This document shows, piece by piece, positions 12,701-26,111 of a DNA stretch of 64,000 bases (positions are counted from its first letter, which is position 1; the number at the start of each line of letters is the position of its first letter). This DNA comes from Sphagnum magellanicum. Taxonomy: Eukaryota; Streptophyta; Sphagnopsida; Sphagnales; Sphagnaceae. Location of the stretch: contig CM038913.1 in NCBI GenBank assembly GCA_021904315.1, positions 7,625,958-7,689,957 of the forward strand. Direction: 5' to 3'. The notes under the pieces were generated by a model. That model worked only from the letters and a program-made list of their open reading frames with translations, was not told the origin of the DNA and did no database searches. The position numbers were made by a program, and so were the translations under genes.

Positions 12701-14219
12701 TAATACTTCACGTAAATAACTACCCCCCTTATATTATTTTACTACAACTACTCAAGTAGGAAGTAAGAGGTCATACCAAGAATAAGGAAAATATGGGTCT
12801 ATTGTCCATGACCCGACCTACCTTCCTATAAGTAATCTCAACTAAGAAATAAAGAACAAAACGTAGGGAAGGGAACAATAAGAGAATGCAGGAAAGAACC
12901 TAGGAATACTTACTCTCCCTAGTTTTATAGTACTTTCAATGCCCCAGAATATTACATAAGGGGTTTTTAGACCCTTCTACAACTACAGTCCCTCTTTTCC
13001 CCTTGCTTGCTGAGTTTTTAGTGGCTTTGCCTACCACCTTCAACCTTTGGGAAATCCCTCCTTTGTTTTTTACCTTTTGTAACTAGTTGTTTTCCCTTTG
13101 AATTCTTACTTTTTGCCTACAACAACACCTTCCAGCATGCAAGGGGTAACTTGTTGGTATGTTCTTTCTTTAATTCCCACCACCAAAGAATGGCTGCTAC
13201 CCTCCTATGGCAACCAATAGCTTGGTGTTCCAAAGGCTACCCATGGGCAACCCCACTACTTTTTGTCCTAGAGAAAATGCAAAAATACCAATTTGAAAAA
13301 GTATCCTATTTACATAACATGCCCTATTCTACCTTCCACATTTAGTACAATAACAATCCAACATAAGGGATTTGAGTTCTTCAACCATCTTCCATTAAAA
13401 TCACATACAAAGTATGTAGATCTTTCTCCATTCCTCCCATCATTCTCAAAAGAGAAAAGTCATCCATATTAAACACAAATCTTTAATGAATTCTTTCATT
13501 TTCTATCCCCCTTCCCCACATATTACACACAAGGCCCACATTGACCCCTATAAAATAATGCCTTATCTTAATCCCTTCCTAAAATCTTCTAGATGATTGA
13601 GTGAATTACCCTCAACCATTCATTAACTCAAGCTACCTATTCCCATTAGCTTCACCCCTTGGGTAAGGGATAGTAAGTATACCATTACTAACTAGTAGTC
13701 ATTAGGAGGCCTATGAAACTAATTAGTCTGGAGATGTATACCCGTTAACATGTATGTTTGGGATGTGAAAAATAATTCAACACATCAAGCAAAGGATTTA
13801 AAAAATGTGAAACATCCATTTATTTGGAAATTTTTAGTTTATACAAAAGTTGTTTTAATGAAATGGGAAAATTGGATGAATGGTTTTGGACAGGTTTGAA
13901 ACAGGATTTCAAGTCAAATTGAGGGGGGTTTTTTTAATGAATGGAATTTACATTTTAGAATGTGAATGTGTTCAAAATGACAAAGGAATTCAATGTTTAA
14001 TGGTTGGTGGGCATTTGAATTATTGCCCTAACATTTGGAGCATGAAACATTTCAAATTTACAAGAATTGAACAAAATTTCCAACCATAAAATTTTAATTC
14101 CAAACAATTAAAGTTCATTAGAACTAAAAAATGAAATTCACAACTCAAGGAAGGTGCCATTTTTGGGGGTACAAACCCAACATTTATAAGAAGAGGTGGA
14201 GAACAATCCATTGATTCAT
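12701..14219. other. Intergenic DNA, no gene seen
   Basis: The composition shifts from C/T-rich on the plus strand (about 12700-13700) to AT-rich. Open frames are short and unsupported. The C/T-rich part may continue the neighbouring retroelement fossil, but I could not recognise motifs. Confidence 0.45.
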
Positions 14220-14900
14220 CAATAGGGGTTTAAGTAAGCACAAGGAATACAACCAATTATTCTACAATCATGTCATGGTTTGCACAAGCCATGATGGGTG
14301 TAATTGCAACTTTGGATGAATTTTTCAAGGTCCTTGAACATGAATTTAAAGGCATAAAAAAAGATCAGATGCAAAAGATTCAAGACTTCAAATAAATACC
14401 CCTCAAACCATTAATGTTCACTTAGTTTGAAAAGAAAATGCATATGCATTCATGGATCATCAATTATGAATCATTACATACCTAAACAAGATCCAGAAAA
14501 AATTGAATTGTGAAGTTTACATTGTTTATTTGATTATGGAGGATGAGTCACATGGTACAAATTTTTCAAATGGTGGATGTTCTTGACCAAGCTATGTCTG
14601 TAAAGGATTCCAATGATTTCCCAATTGCCATGACCACCAATAAGGATTCAAAGAAGTATGGATTGAGTGGAATGAAAGGACAAAAAATCAAAGAACACAA
14701 GGGTCAATAATTTAAAACAATGGAAATTCAAATGAAAATGGTTCCAATTGTGAAATGTTGAATTTATAAAGGAATTCATAGGAGGAAAGATTTCCCAAAC
14801 ACATAATCCAAAAGGTAAAACAAAGATAATGATCTAACAAATAATCCAAAATGCAATGACAAGGTTAAAACAAGGGATACATATTATGGATGTTTAAACA
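14220..14900 (+). mobile_element. Possible retroelement gag-like fossil trace (broken)
   Basis: Several coding-like plus-strand stretches (about 14265-14390 and 14560-14710) have lysine-rich composition, and a faint zinc-knuckle-like pattern follows near 14740-14800, as in plant retroelement gag proteins. The family cannot be decided. The trace has several breaks and is old. The call rests on composition and a weak motif, so treat it as tentative. Confidence 0.25.
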
Positions 14901-17060
14901 TTTGTGTTTCTAATTTTGTGTTAGGAACAAAATCATAATGTTTATGTGTGCATGTTATCGATTAATTAATTTGATTAGAAAAATGGAATCACATGCCACA
15001 TGCATTTAAACCTATTTTTGTAATGATCAAAATTCTAATTACCTTTTTTTTTGACAACTTTGAAGTTGTTCACACATTCACAAATAGGTTTGGAAAGGTG
15101 GGAGCCATTATTATATCAAAACAAGAAAAAATTACAAGTTTAATAAAATTATCATATAATTCAAAACCTAATTGAACATCTTGAACCTTAATGTAAAAAT
15201 TAATAAGATATAACACAAACTTAAATGTATAGCTCAATCAAGAAAAACAACATTAAACTTTTCAATAACTACCATAATGTAACAAAATAATCACAAACAA
15301 CATAAATCTTATGTCAAGTATAATACACACTATTCATTTTCAAAAGATTTATGACCAAAACTAATATGAAGCTTCAATTTTACATTAACTAGTTTCAACA
15401 TACCTTGATAATAATGCAAAATTAATTTGATAAAAAAATAATTATGCAAGAAAAAACTAGAAAAAAAACATAAAATGATGATGTTTATAAGTTACATCAA
15501 ATGGCATGTAAAACTTCAAAATTTTGAAAACATAATATTTACAACTTAAATTTTAGGTATATCACATTTTAATTAATTTATGAATGTAAAAGAAAAATTG
15601 AATTTATATAAATTATTTGTTGTATGTTTATAAAAAATCTTGCTTTTTCAATATAGTTAATCAAATTTATCAAACAAACATTTGTTTGTTTGTGTGAAGC
15701 TATTCAAACCCCAAATACATTCTTTATTAACATATATATGTTTAGGGTTTGAAATCTAATCCAAATGGCATGTGGATATGTGGTGAGTTATAAGTTGGTT
15801 TATAAAATGTTCACACAAATGTTGAAACAATCCACCAAAATTTTCTAGAACCTTAAATGACTTTTTTTTTTTTGGATAGTGTGTAATTTCTAACACACCA
15901 ACAAAACTTTATGGTTTATTGTTTTTTCTCTTGCAATACTAGTGGTTGAGGCAAATTATAGTTCATGTCAAAGTTGAAGTAATGTCGATGCAAATGCATG
16001 TTTGCTACAACAACGTTGACATACATTGTTGTCATGACTTGGTTGTTGTGACAACCTAGCTAATATTCACGGTGACCTCATTGATGTAGTAGTGGGGTTT
16101 TTGCTTATGGTGACCTTGTTGTTGTGATGGTGGAATTCTTGTTTGTAACAACCTTGTTGTTACAACGACATGATTGTTACTTGTGTTGATGTTGTTATGA
16201 ACGTTTGGTTGTTTACTTGTATTGAACTTGCTTTTGTAGTGAACTTATTATTTGTAACTTGTTAGTTTACAATGGATATGCCCCCCAAAAAAAAAAAACC
16301 TCAAAAAAAAAAAAACCTAGGTTAAAATGAACATGCCAAAACAAAAAAACAAAAAACCTCAAAAATTAGAAACCTAGGTTAAATTAGGTATAAAAATCTA
16401 GAAAATTAAACTAAAATAAGTATGATTTAGACTTACTGATTATCACACTACCCTACGTTATATATAATTTCTTTCAAAGGATTCATTTAGCAATGTCGTC
16501 CATTCAATACAAATGTGAATGCTAGTTCACTCAAGGTTTATTTATGCAAGTTGAAATTTTTCTTACTCATGTAAATTGAAACATGTTTAACTTTAATTTT
16601 TTTACCCAAACCAAGTAGAGATAATTTTACCTATAAAGGTTTTAATTCTCATAACCATCCTTCACGAGAATCTTAACGCATTGATTGGTTATATATAACA
16701 TTGCGAGTGACAACCATTAACTTTCAACTTTTGTTTCATTAACAACTTACTAATTAACAACACAAGGGATCACCTTATGGTTTCATTGGCTTAATGATCT
16801 CACAACCATTGGATGAAAATTTCATAATTGTTTTTTTTGCATGGATGGAAAATGGACATCACAATTCTCACAAAAGATGGTTATGTCTAATAACTTGAAA
16901 GAGTGCGCATGCTACCATAAATAATGGAGGAATGTCGTCTTGATGTTCATGTGCATCAACTATTCATAATAACATGCACATTCTCACAAATTACCGAGTT
17001 GATATCTAAAGCAAGTCGAAATGGTTTTACCTAGTTACATTCGAAATCCATCTTATGATT
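14901..17060. other. AT-rich intergenic DNA, no gene seen
   Basis: Open frames are short and random-looking. At about 15940-16260 GTTGTTG/CAACAA words recur, and two A-runs at about 16289-16314 flank repeated 'CCTAGGTTAAA' text. Nothing here supports a gene. Confidence 0.5.
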
Positions 17061-17064
17061 ACCT

Positions 17065-17455
17065 ATGTGGGTAGAAACGGTTTTTTACCCAAGTGAGCTG
17101 AAAAGATTCTTACACACTTGGGTAGAAGGAAATGATTCTCTTACCCGGCGGGTTTTTGATTCTCTCACTCAGCAAATGGGTAGACATATTTCTCTTACCC
17201 CGAGGGATTTTGATTCTCTCACACAACATGCGGGTAGGAATCATTCTCTTACCCGGATGGGTTTTAATTCTCTCACACAACAAGTGGGTAGAAATGATTC
17301 TCCTCCTACCCGGATGATTTTCAAATTCTCTTTTACCCAAGCGGGTAGAAACAATCCTCTTACCCGGATGGGGCTTTTATTTCTCTTGTGCCCGAGCGGG
17401 TAGAAATGGGTTTACCCGGGTCGGGTCCCGGTTCTCTGTATTTACCCGAGCGGGA
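17065..17455. repeat. Minisatellite, about 55-bp unit x 7, upstream of the HRD3-like gene
   Basis: The unit is roughly GATTCTCTTACCCGGATGGG followed by TTTTGATTCTCTCACACAACAAG and TGGGTAGAAAT. The word GGGTAG recurs at about 17069, 17117, 17177, 17231, 17285, 17342 and 17397 (spacings 48-60 bp). The array sits 340-730 bp before the start codon of the downstream gene, so it could overlap its promoter. Open frames through it merely read the repeat. Confidence 0.85.
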
Positions 17456-17793
17456 TAGAAAAAGTTTCACCGTCCTCGTCGCGGTCTAGGGTTTGGTGCG
17501 CTTGGCGCAATTTGGTGGCGAGAAGAAGCTTCATTAGTTGCTGCGATCCGAGAATTTCAGACACGAAAACCATGGCAGCTGTTGAGATTGAAGCGACGGC
17601 AATGTGATGCGCGACAACCCATTTGGTCATCGTCATGTTTTATGGGGAAGAATCGTGTTGGGTGATTTTGGGATTGTCTGGATTTCCAGCAGATCTTTTA
17701 GGGTTTGAGGGTAGCGAGCGAAGGGTCTCTCTTGGGATTCTTGATTAGGGTTTGAATCTGTGTTTGCTGCGAGGAAGAAGACTATAGAAGGAG

Positions 17794-20700
17794 ATGGGGC
17801 GAAGTTTGCAACGAGATTTGCGTACTGTAATGCGCTTTAGACTTGTGTTATTGCTGCTGGCTCTTGTTTGGGTTTTGGTGCTGCTGCTGCCTGCGGTTTC
17901 GGCGGTCAAGAATCTCGTGATAGACTGGGAAGATGAGGATTCCAGAGAGTCCGTGGATTTGACGAGTGATGTTGAGGAGAATTTGGGTGGTGAGGAAGGC
18001 GCGTCGGAAGAGGAGGAGGTGCAAGAGGAGGACAAGATAGGGAGGCTGGGATTGTCTTCTAACGCGGGTCAAGGACCCGCTGTGGAGTGGGATGAATTCG
18101 GCGATTCGGAGGATAGGACGGACGACGATCTGGATCCGGGTTCCTGGATCCAAATCCTGGAAAACCCAGAAAGCTCCAAACAAGGCAGGGAGGTAATCAT
18201 GTACTCTGGAATTTTGTGGAATCCCTTGTTGAAAGGGCAGCATCCATAGTGAGCATCTTGAGTAGCAGCCGATTCCAAGAAGAATGCTTGCACTGTATCT
18301 GACATGCCTGGCTTCTGGACTTGATGTAAATGTGTGTATGTGCAGTATGCAATTGGTGTAAGAATGATGTTTCAAGGAGTCAGTGAGGGAGAACCGCAGG
18401 TGCTCAGTGAAGCCATCAGACATCTGCAGGCCGATGCAGATCAGGGAAATGCTCATGCGCAATCCACTCTCGCATTTCTGCTCGGAATAGGTTACGGTAC
18501 AGAACAGAGTAATCCGAAAGCATTTTTGCTCCACCATTTTGCAGCTGAAGGAGGGAACTTCCAATCCAAAATGGCTCTGGCTTACAGCTACTCCAGGCAG
18601 CAGGTATGACTTGATTCCAGACGCCTCCCCATTCTAAGATCTGTAAGAACACACTACAATAGTGAAGAGAGGTTTATGCTTCATGGCCTCTTTTTTGCCA
18701 GGTACTGGACCTGAGAAATTTTGTATCTGCCATGTGGCCTCTGTAGATGCATGAGGAGGCTGTGAAATTGTATGCGGAGCTTGCTGCAACTGCAATGGCT
18801 AGCTTCAGAAGCTCCAAAGACATTCCTATTATGGAGCCAGTTCGATTGAATGATGGATTCAAAGAAAGCTCTGCCTTGAAGAAATTCCGTGGGGAAGATG
18901 ATGATGATTTTCAGTTCCTTGAGTATCAGGTAATGTCTGGTTCCGTTGTTTCATTCTGTGTAAGCAAGCTGCTTAAGGAGATTGGCTGTTTTGCTATGGC
19001 AATTTCTCAAACAGAATCTTGGCTTTGCACAGATTCTGCTTTGTTTTTCAGTCTGTCCTGCACTGGAGATGTGTGGTGTTGTGTGACATACAGGCTCACA
19101 AGGGATATACAGAGGCAATGTATCGACTGGGAGTATTTTATTATTTAGGGTTGCGAGGAGTCCGCCATGACCGCAGCAAGGCACTCACCTGGTTACTAAA
19201 AGCAGCAGAGAAGTCTGATCCACGATCAATGGAGCTCCTTGGTGAGATTTATGCACGTGGCTATGGTGTTGAACGCAACTACTCACGGGCATATGAATGG
19301 TTTGTGCAAGCTGCTCGTCAGAAACACTATTCAGCCCTCAATGGGATTGGATATCTTTATGTGAAGGGGCAAGGGGTGACCGGTGGGAAGAACCATACCA
19401 TGGTAATCATGTCCCAAATTTTCTGTATGGATTCTTCCACACATTAGTGCAAGCAAGTCTGCTGTAGCAGCAGGTATCTGATGTAGACATGACCTGCAAG
19501 TAAATTCACAAGCATGCAAAAAAAAATGTCTAACCTGTGATGGTGTTGTCTGACTTCTGGTTTGCTGAACAGGCAAAGGAGTACTTTCGAAGAGCTGCAG
19601 ACACAGGTGACTCACATGGCCATTACAACCTGGGTGTGCTGTACTTGCAAGGGATGGGTGTGAAGAAAGATTTGAAGGAGGCCTGCAAAAACTTTTTGAT
19701 GGCAGCTGATAAGGGACACCCAAAAGCATTTTACCAGCTTGCTAAGATGCAACAGAAAGGAATTCCGGGGATGAAGAAGGATGTAGCAACAGTAAGTACA
19801 AATGCTTTTGTGTATGAGAATGTGCATGCTCTTTCAGCTTTGTTTCCCCGATCCTTGCTTCTGGTGGAAACTCTGCAGGGGTTTCTAAATACTCTGATTT
19901 GGTTATTTTGATCATTTGATCATTTTGTAGGCAGCAGCACTGTACAAGGTAGTGGCAGAGAGAGGCCCATGGGGTTCATTGATGCGGTGGGCACTGGAGT
20001 GCTATCTCAAAGGAGAAATTGGGAAGGCGCTTCTCCTGTACTCACGAGCTGCTGAGCTGGGCTATGAGGCTGCCCAGAGCAATGCAGCCTGGATTCTGGA
20101 GAAGTACCACGGTGAGGGGATCTGCCTTGGAAAATCAGGTCTTTGCACAGACATGGAGCGCCACAAATGGGCACATATGTTATGGCACTATGCTTCAGAA
20201 CAAGGGAATGAGCATGCAGCACTGCTCATTGGAGACACGTACTTCTATGGGCGGGTGAGTTTCACCCATAAAGCAACCTTGTAAGGTTTGAAACTTGTGG
20301 CTGTTGGGTGAAGGTTTTTAGCTGTGCTAGTTTGCGGTTTCAAACCCAGTGGGAAATGTGGATATGGAGCTGCCATGTATTGCAAGCAATACTTATGGGT
20401 TGCAGGACCCGTACTGAGCCAGACTAGCTAGATGGTCAGTGTTAGCATGGGGATCAAACATTCTTCACAACTAGAGTGCCCTGTTTTGATTGAGAACTGA
20501 AGGCAGAGAGGGGGGTTATCTTTCTCTGAAACTGGTTTTCTCAGAAACTGTCATCAGCTGCAATTCTGACTCTCAAATCATGTACAGGGGACTGAGAAAG
20601 ATCTTGATCGAGCAGCAGCAGCATATGCAAGGGCACAATCACAACAGAATGCACAAGCTATGTTCAATCTGGGCTATATGTATGAACATGGATTGGGCCT

Positions 20701-21130
20701 GCCTAAGGATCTGCATCTGGCTAAGCGCCACTATGATCAAGCTCTTGATACTGAACCAGCTGCTGCCTTACCTGTCACTCTTGCACTTACGGGCCTTTGG
20801 CTACGGCAGCATTATGGCAAAAGCTTCATTGTAAGTTTCCTGAATAGATGACAACTTTAAATAGGGACTTTTGAATTAGTCTTACAAGCTAGTTTCCGTG
20901 GAATTTTATTCATACACTAATTCTCTGCAAGCTTCTGATGTCTGCAGGTGAAAGCCATGGATTCACTACCAGAGACTGCCATGAAAGTTGGGGACTCATT
21001 TATGGGGTTCTTTGTTGATGAGGGAAATGTGACACTGGTCACCCTCTTTGTTTGTTTGCTTACTGTGTTGTACATGCGACAAAGACAAAGGCGGACAATG
21101 CCTGTTAACATCCAACCTCCGCCTCAATAG
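17794..21130 (+). CDS. HRD3: HRD3/SEL1L-type ERAD adaptor, 8 exons, 705 aa
   Basis: Predicted exons: 17794-18192, 18346-18603, 18747-18929, 19094-19402, 19573-19791, 19931-20254, 20588-20830, 20948-21130; all introns are GT-AG in phase 0. Residues 13-37 form a hydrophobic signal segment ([20 protein letters not shown]), followed by an acidic linker (about 40-125). Sel1-like repeats run from about 134 to 640, with clear units such as '[16 protein letters not shown]', '[16 protein letters not shown]' and '[18 protein letters not shown]'. A C-terminal membrane helix lies near 673-689, with a short basic tail. This layout matches plant HRD3A/SEL1L, the lumenal partner of the HRD1 ubiquitin ligase that recruits misfolded glycoproteins for ER-associated degradation. 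Length is close to that of Arabidopsis HRD3A. The start was chosen because it precedes the signal segment in frame; Met13 is an alternative. No break was seen. Confidence 0.93.
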
Positions 21131-23599
21131 CCTTTCCCATCTTTCTCTAATCTATTGGATGTGATCATGGTCAAGGTTGAAGTGGCATCTGTGTCTGTGC
21201 CTGTCTCCACATGTACCAGTAAGATCTACTAGAAGTCAAATTGAGACGATTGTTACAAGGACTTTGGTTTTAGACTACCATTTAGTTTGATCATAGACAC
21301 AAGACCCATGATGCCACTTTTTAATGATGTGGGTCAATCTACTTTCCCTCACATGTCAAGACAGTGTAAGGGTAATGATCACCACATTTAGTTCCATGAC
21401 CATGAGACCACAATCTGGTCTCATAATCTGCTTCTTGCCCCTCTAATAATGCACGTGGGGATATAACGATGATACAGTGATACCTGCAATGTTCATGCAA
21501 TCTATTCAACATGACATGACTACTACTACTACTACTACTACTCTGGAGCTGGAGATTGTCCATATCCTGTGCAGCAAGCGGAAGATACCAAGACACAGGG
21601 AAGAGTTGGTTCTGCAGGAGGAGGTCTGAATACTTAACAGGTTCCACTTTTAAAACTGCTCCAGGAGATTGTGAAAGCATCTAGCGTTCATCTACATACT
21701 CTCCTTCATTGTTGTGTTGTTGTGGGGGACAATTTCCCTGTGCTATTGAAATTGATATTTGTAGAACTGTACTGTTAATATACAGAAAATGAAAGCTGCA
21801 GCTTGAAACAAAATCTCTTGGGTTGTGGCTCGTAGGCACTATTGTTACATTATTTTGTTTGGGGAAGTTGATCGTGTTTTGTTGCAATTGAGTGCTGGTT
21901 GGCAGATATGTTGAGCACTTGATTCTCAAGTTGTGGATTGTCAAAATGTACCAGGTACATGTGACCTAGGGCAGAAGAGACGTCTAAGTAAACCAAAGAG
22001 TCACTGACATCAATTGTGCAGCAACATGTGATGTGGTAGTGTCTCCATTAAGTCAGTAGCTTGCAACCAACTTTGGAAACCCAAGTTTTTTTTTAATGTG
22101 CTGAAAGATTGGAAAGTTTGGAGGATGATGCTTTTTTCTCATGCAGACTGATGATGTTCCAGGTTACTGGAGCTGCCTGGTAACTATCCATACACCAATC
22201 CCTATCCTTTCCAGAAAGCAGAAATCTCACAAGAGCAATATCAAACGTTTTTCCATTGAAGACAAAAGATACACTAATGTCTGTCCATTGCACCAGCAGT
22301 GTTCTCAAGATTCACTGACAGGAAGGAGTCCACTAGCACAGGTTCTGCAATTTGGAAGTCAATGGGACAAGGTGAGTCAATTTCCAATGGCCTTCAACTG
22401 CATTGCAAAAGTTGTTGCTACAGATTTCAGAGGCTTTTATCTATGTGGGAACTAGTTGACCGGGAGAATGTTGAGGGTGGCAGCTGGTTGAACGACCAGA
22501 GTCTAGAACAAAGTAGCAGCAGCAAGAGACAAGAAATACATATTTTATCTGTTGAAGAATTGGCATACAGATGGTGTAAAGAATCTTACCTCTTTGTTGT
22601 TGCATCAAATGTGCAAACTCAATCCCATAGAGTTTCTGCCACTTGGCTGAAAACTGGGTCCTGCAGAGTTTGTTTCTGCCACTTCTCTGCAAACTTGATC
22701 CCACAGAGTTTTCTGCACTTCTCTGCAATCCCACATGCTACATGAACCTCCTCTGCTCACACACCTATCTATTATTTACACAAGAAGGTCAGTTTTTGTG
22801 CACAGACTTCTGCAATTGAAACAAAAGAACAATTGCAATTTATATGGTCTTCTTTGAAATGCAAGAAGAATTCAAAGCAAGTAAGCAAAAACAACCAATG
22901 GGGTTTGGACAAGGGTGTGTTGTCTGCCTTTGAATTGAAGCTGGAGAAAGAAGTATGCCAACTAACATGAGTAATAAAAAACAATGAAGGAAAGAGACAT
23001 AACTTGGATGTGCATCCGAATCTTCACCATCATCACTCACATCTGGAAGTGATTTTTCAGATATGATTCAAGAGACAACAGAAAGGTGGTAAACCTAATT
23101 AAATATGAGAGAGAGAGAGAGAGAGAGGGAGGGAGAGAGATGCAGCAAAAACTGACAAACAGAATTTGGGCTCCTGAGTTTCTTGCAACAACACCATCTC
23201 CATGACATTGATGAGCAATCCTCTGATGTACCTCATGTCTACAAAGAAACATGTGAGATGATGAAGAGGTGAGCAAGCAAGAAACACACTCCTTCCTCCT
23301 CGTAAACCGGATAAAAGGGTCTGCAATCTTTTTAGGTTAAGGCGGAGGAGGACTTGGTAAAGCATTTGAGCCTTTGTCGCACAGAGCAACACTCGTTGTG
23401 GGTAGTTGAGTAGCTTTCAAGATCCTCTCTCTCTCTCTCTCTCCTCTTCTCTCTTTCTCTTCTTCTCTCTCTCTCCGGTGGATTCTTCTGAAGTACCATC
23501 CATTTCATGCTTTCTGAGCTTTCTCGCTCCGAATCTTCCTGAGGAACTTGTGCCAGAAACCCTCTTCTCTGGTCTCTCAAAGAGTCTTCAGCGAGTTGA
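21131..23599. other. Spacer between HRD3-like gene and the next gene
   Basis: The first several hundred bases probably include the 3' UTR. An (ACT)n run lies at about 21519-21542. Exon-like plus-strand patches bounded by AG and GT occur at about 22148-22181, 22296-22371 and 22424-22600, but I could not join them to a recognised protein. A GA run (about 23107-23129) and a CT run (about 23426-23444) lie 320 bp apart; the latter is probably in the 5' UTR of the following gene, as CT-rich leaders are common in plants. Confidence 0.5.
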
Positions 23600-26111
23600 A
23601 TGGAAGGCGACCAAGGCTCTGGAGTTTCTGCCAAGGGAGTAGGGATACAACATACGCAGCCTCTTGAAGACCTGCAGAATCATGCAACATCCTCCTCCTC
23701 ATTCTCTTCAACCTCTGCCAGGTGATGATGATGATCCCCCACCCCCTCCCATCCCTTCTTTCCTTTCTCTGCCAACTCTCAAGGCTTGGAAGCTTTGCTG
23801 AGTCTGACATGTTGTTGTTCCTAGGGTTTGACATCTTAAGGAAAAAGGAAAGTAATCAGTAGTGCAAGTAAACAGGGATGCTGTTGTTTTTTCTTTGCTT
23901 TTTGGCATTGATGTTCTTGAGATGTGTTGCTTCTTGTTTGTGTGGCAGTTCACAGCAGGTGCAAACACCCAGAACAGGTGGAGGAGGAAATCACATAGCT
24001 GCATTGTTTGGTTCTGTAAAAGAGCGTCTGTGGGATGTTTCTCAAGCACTGAATAAGTCTGGGCCAGCTTATGGAAGCAATGGCGATCTTTTGCCCACAT
24101 CAACACCACAGCAGGCGAGTGTCTTTTTTTCTGGTTATTGATCTGGTGATGTATGCATGCATGAATAATATGCAAAGGATATCATAAAGTTCCCAAGCTT
24201 TTGAAGAGTTGTTGTACTATTGGTGAAGAACTAGATCTGTTCAGGAGAGAGAATGTGATGTGGTTTAGATTGGTTCTTCTGGTAACAAAACTGGGCATGG
24301 CAGATGAGAGAGGAGAACAAATACTGTTGCCAGTATACCCATTAGATCTTGTCCCGTGTTCTTTGCTTTCTGTCAGAAAAAGCAACTGATGTGTAGTAGA
24401 CGTGCATACTTTCCAGGAACTTGGTTTTCATGGTGTCAGTCATGCAAGAAGGTCTGCCATAGCTTCTGGATCAGAAATGCATATGCAGCCATATCTGCAT
24501 GGACATGATCAAGTCAGCAGCACACAAGCAAGAGCCAGTGAAGGAGGAGATGTCGCTTCTTCATTTGAAGACTTTTGCAGCATTGATTGGATGCCAAAGG
24601 AATTTTTCATGAAGTTCCGGCAGCATGTGGAAGGATTTCAGCTGGGTGTCAATTTTGAGGTATCTTTTGAACTGTTTTTTTTTACTGCCGCCATGTGTTG
24701 GTGGTTTCTGGATATTTTTTCTGTTTTTCTCATGTTTAAGTGTTTTTGTGTTTTTTATGGGCTTTGTTGGTCTGTCAGTTAACGTGGACTTGAACACAGT
24801 TGTGGGCAGTTGGTGCCTTGTGAAAAGAGAGAATGAAGAAAGGTGGTGAGGGAGAAAAGGGTGACAGCGATATGGTCAGTTCAATGGTGTGCAGGTAAAT
24901 CGAAGCAACACAAAAATAGTTTTCAAACCTGTGTCTGCTGACAGCAAGTGGAAGATTATTTGTGAACCAAAGCATGGTGACTTGCGCTTGCTCACGAAGA
25001 AGATTCCTCTTGGTCCTCTCCTCAGTCTTCAGGTTTCACTCTAACCTGCCCTTCTCCCATTTGTAGTTAGGTGCTCCAAACGGAAATATGCACAGACATG
25101 GAAAATGGAATTTTTGTTCTTAACTTCATTGGATGAGGACCAGAGAGACTGTGCTGTTTGACTCTCCCATTGTGACTCTCCCATGCAAGTAGTTTCTTGG
25201 CATTCCTTGGTTTCCTAGTGTCAAAGGGGATGGTTGTCCTTGCAACATGGTACTACTATTCAGGTTCATCGTCTTATGAGACTTTCTCTAGCAGTGCATT
25301 TGCTGGCTGTAAGAGGTGAATTTCTCAAATGTATCACTTGGTTTTGTGCTTCACAAAATTGAACACTACTCACCACCATGAGTCCACATATGCAAATGTA
25401 TGATAGGTACCCACACTGGAGAACTGCTATGCCAGCTCTTGTAGACAATGACTCCTGCCTCTTTTGTATGCAGGTAGGGATAGGGCATGACTTTCACCAA
25501 CATACAACGGGCTGGAAATGGAAGTTGACATCATCCTTTGGACCAGCAAGCATATCAGAAATTCACCATAAAACTCTTCTGCCCATCTTCCCTGGATTTG
25601 ATGTTCGTGTTGGCTGGAATGCTCAGTATGAACTCCCTGACATGCATGGGTAACTAACTGCCTCTGCTTCTTCTCTGAAGTTGCCTCTTTTGTCCTGCTA
25701 AACTGACTGGTTGTTGATTCTTTCCAGAGGTACCCAGATTGTTCGATGGAAACTGTTGTCTGCTTGCAACAGCAGCAGGCCTCAGACAAAAAGTCTTAAC
25801 TCAAAGCAGTGATTGTGAAAAGAATGGATATTCAAGGAGACCCACATACAAGGTTTTAGAATATAGCTCTGTACAGAGGTTTTCCTTCCCATCTTCTTGA
25901 AGGCCAAAACAAGGTTGTCAAAGTGTGGCAGGCTGTGCTTGTTTGTCCATTTTGAATGCTATTGATCTGCAAGCATTTATGTGCCTGGTTTGATATGTGT
26001 GCATTGTTGAGCAGGGCATTGGGGACTGGAGAGCCTGTCATGGGGATGAATCTTGGGCACCTGTATGCAAGCATTGAGAGAGTTGAGGCCATCTATACAC
26101 ACATGACGTGA
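23600..26111 (+). CDS. Conserved plant protein of unknown function, 6 exons, 313 aa
   Basis: Predicted exons: 23600-23721, 23949-24114, 24417-24659, 24895-25032, 25474-25649, 26015-26111. All close in frame to a TGA at 26109-26111. The intron after exon 2 would start with GC (CAG|GCGAGT), a known minor donor type. Residues 1-60 are Ser/Gln-rich and look disordered. The rest is aromatic-rich with alternating hydrophobic residues ('IDWMPKEFFMKFRQHVEGF', 'TGWKWKLTSSFG', 'FPGFDVRVGWNAQYELP'), suggesting beta-strands, and ends with a glycine-rich 'ALGTGEPVMGMNLGHLYA' segment. No signal peptide, membrane helix or catalytic motif is evident. The last segment gives me an impression of a family present across plants, but I cannot name it and assign no function. 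An alternative last exon (acceptor near 25728) would give a less convincing C-terminus. Confidence 0.72.

Noticed and set aside
17848-18564. 238-codon minus-strand open frame over the HRD3-like gene
   Set aside because: It is the complement of exons 1-2, which encode a recognisable signal segment and Sel1 repeats on the plus strand. The minus frame has no motif.
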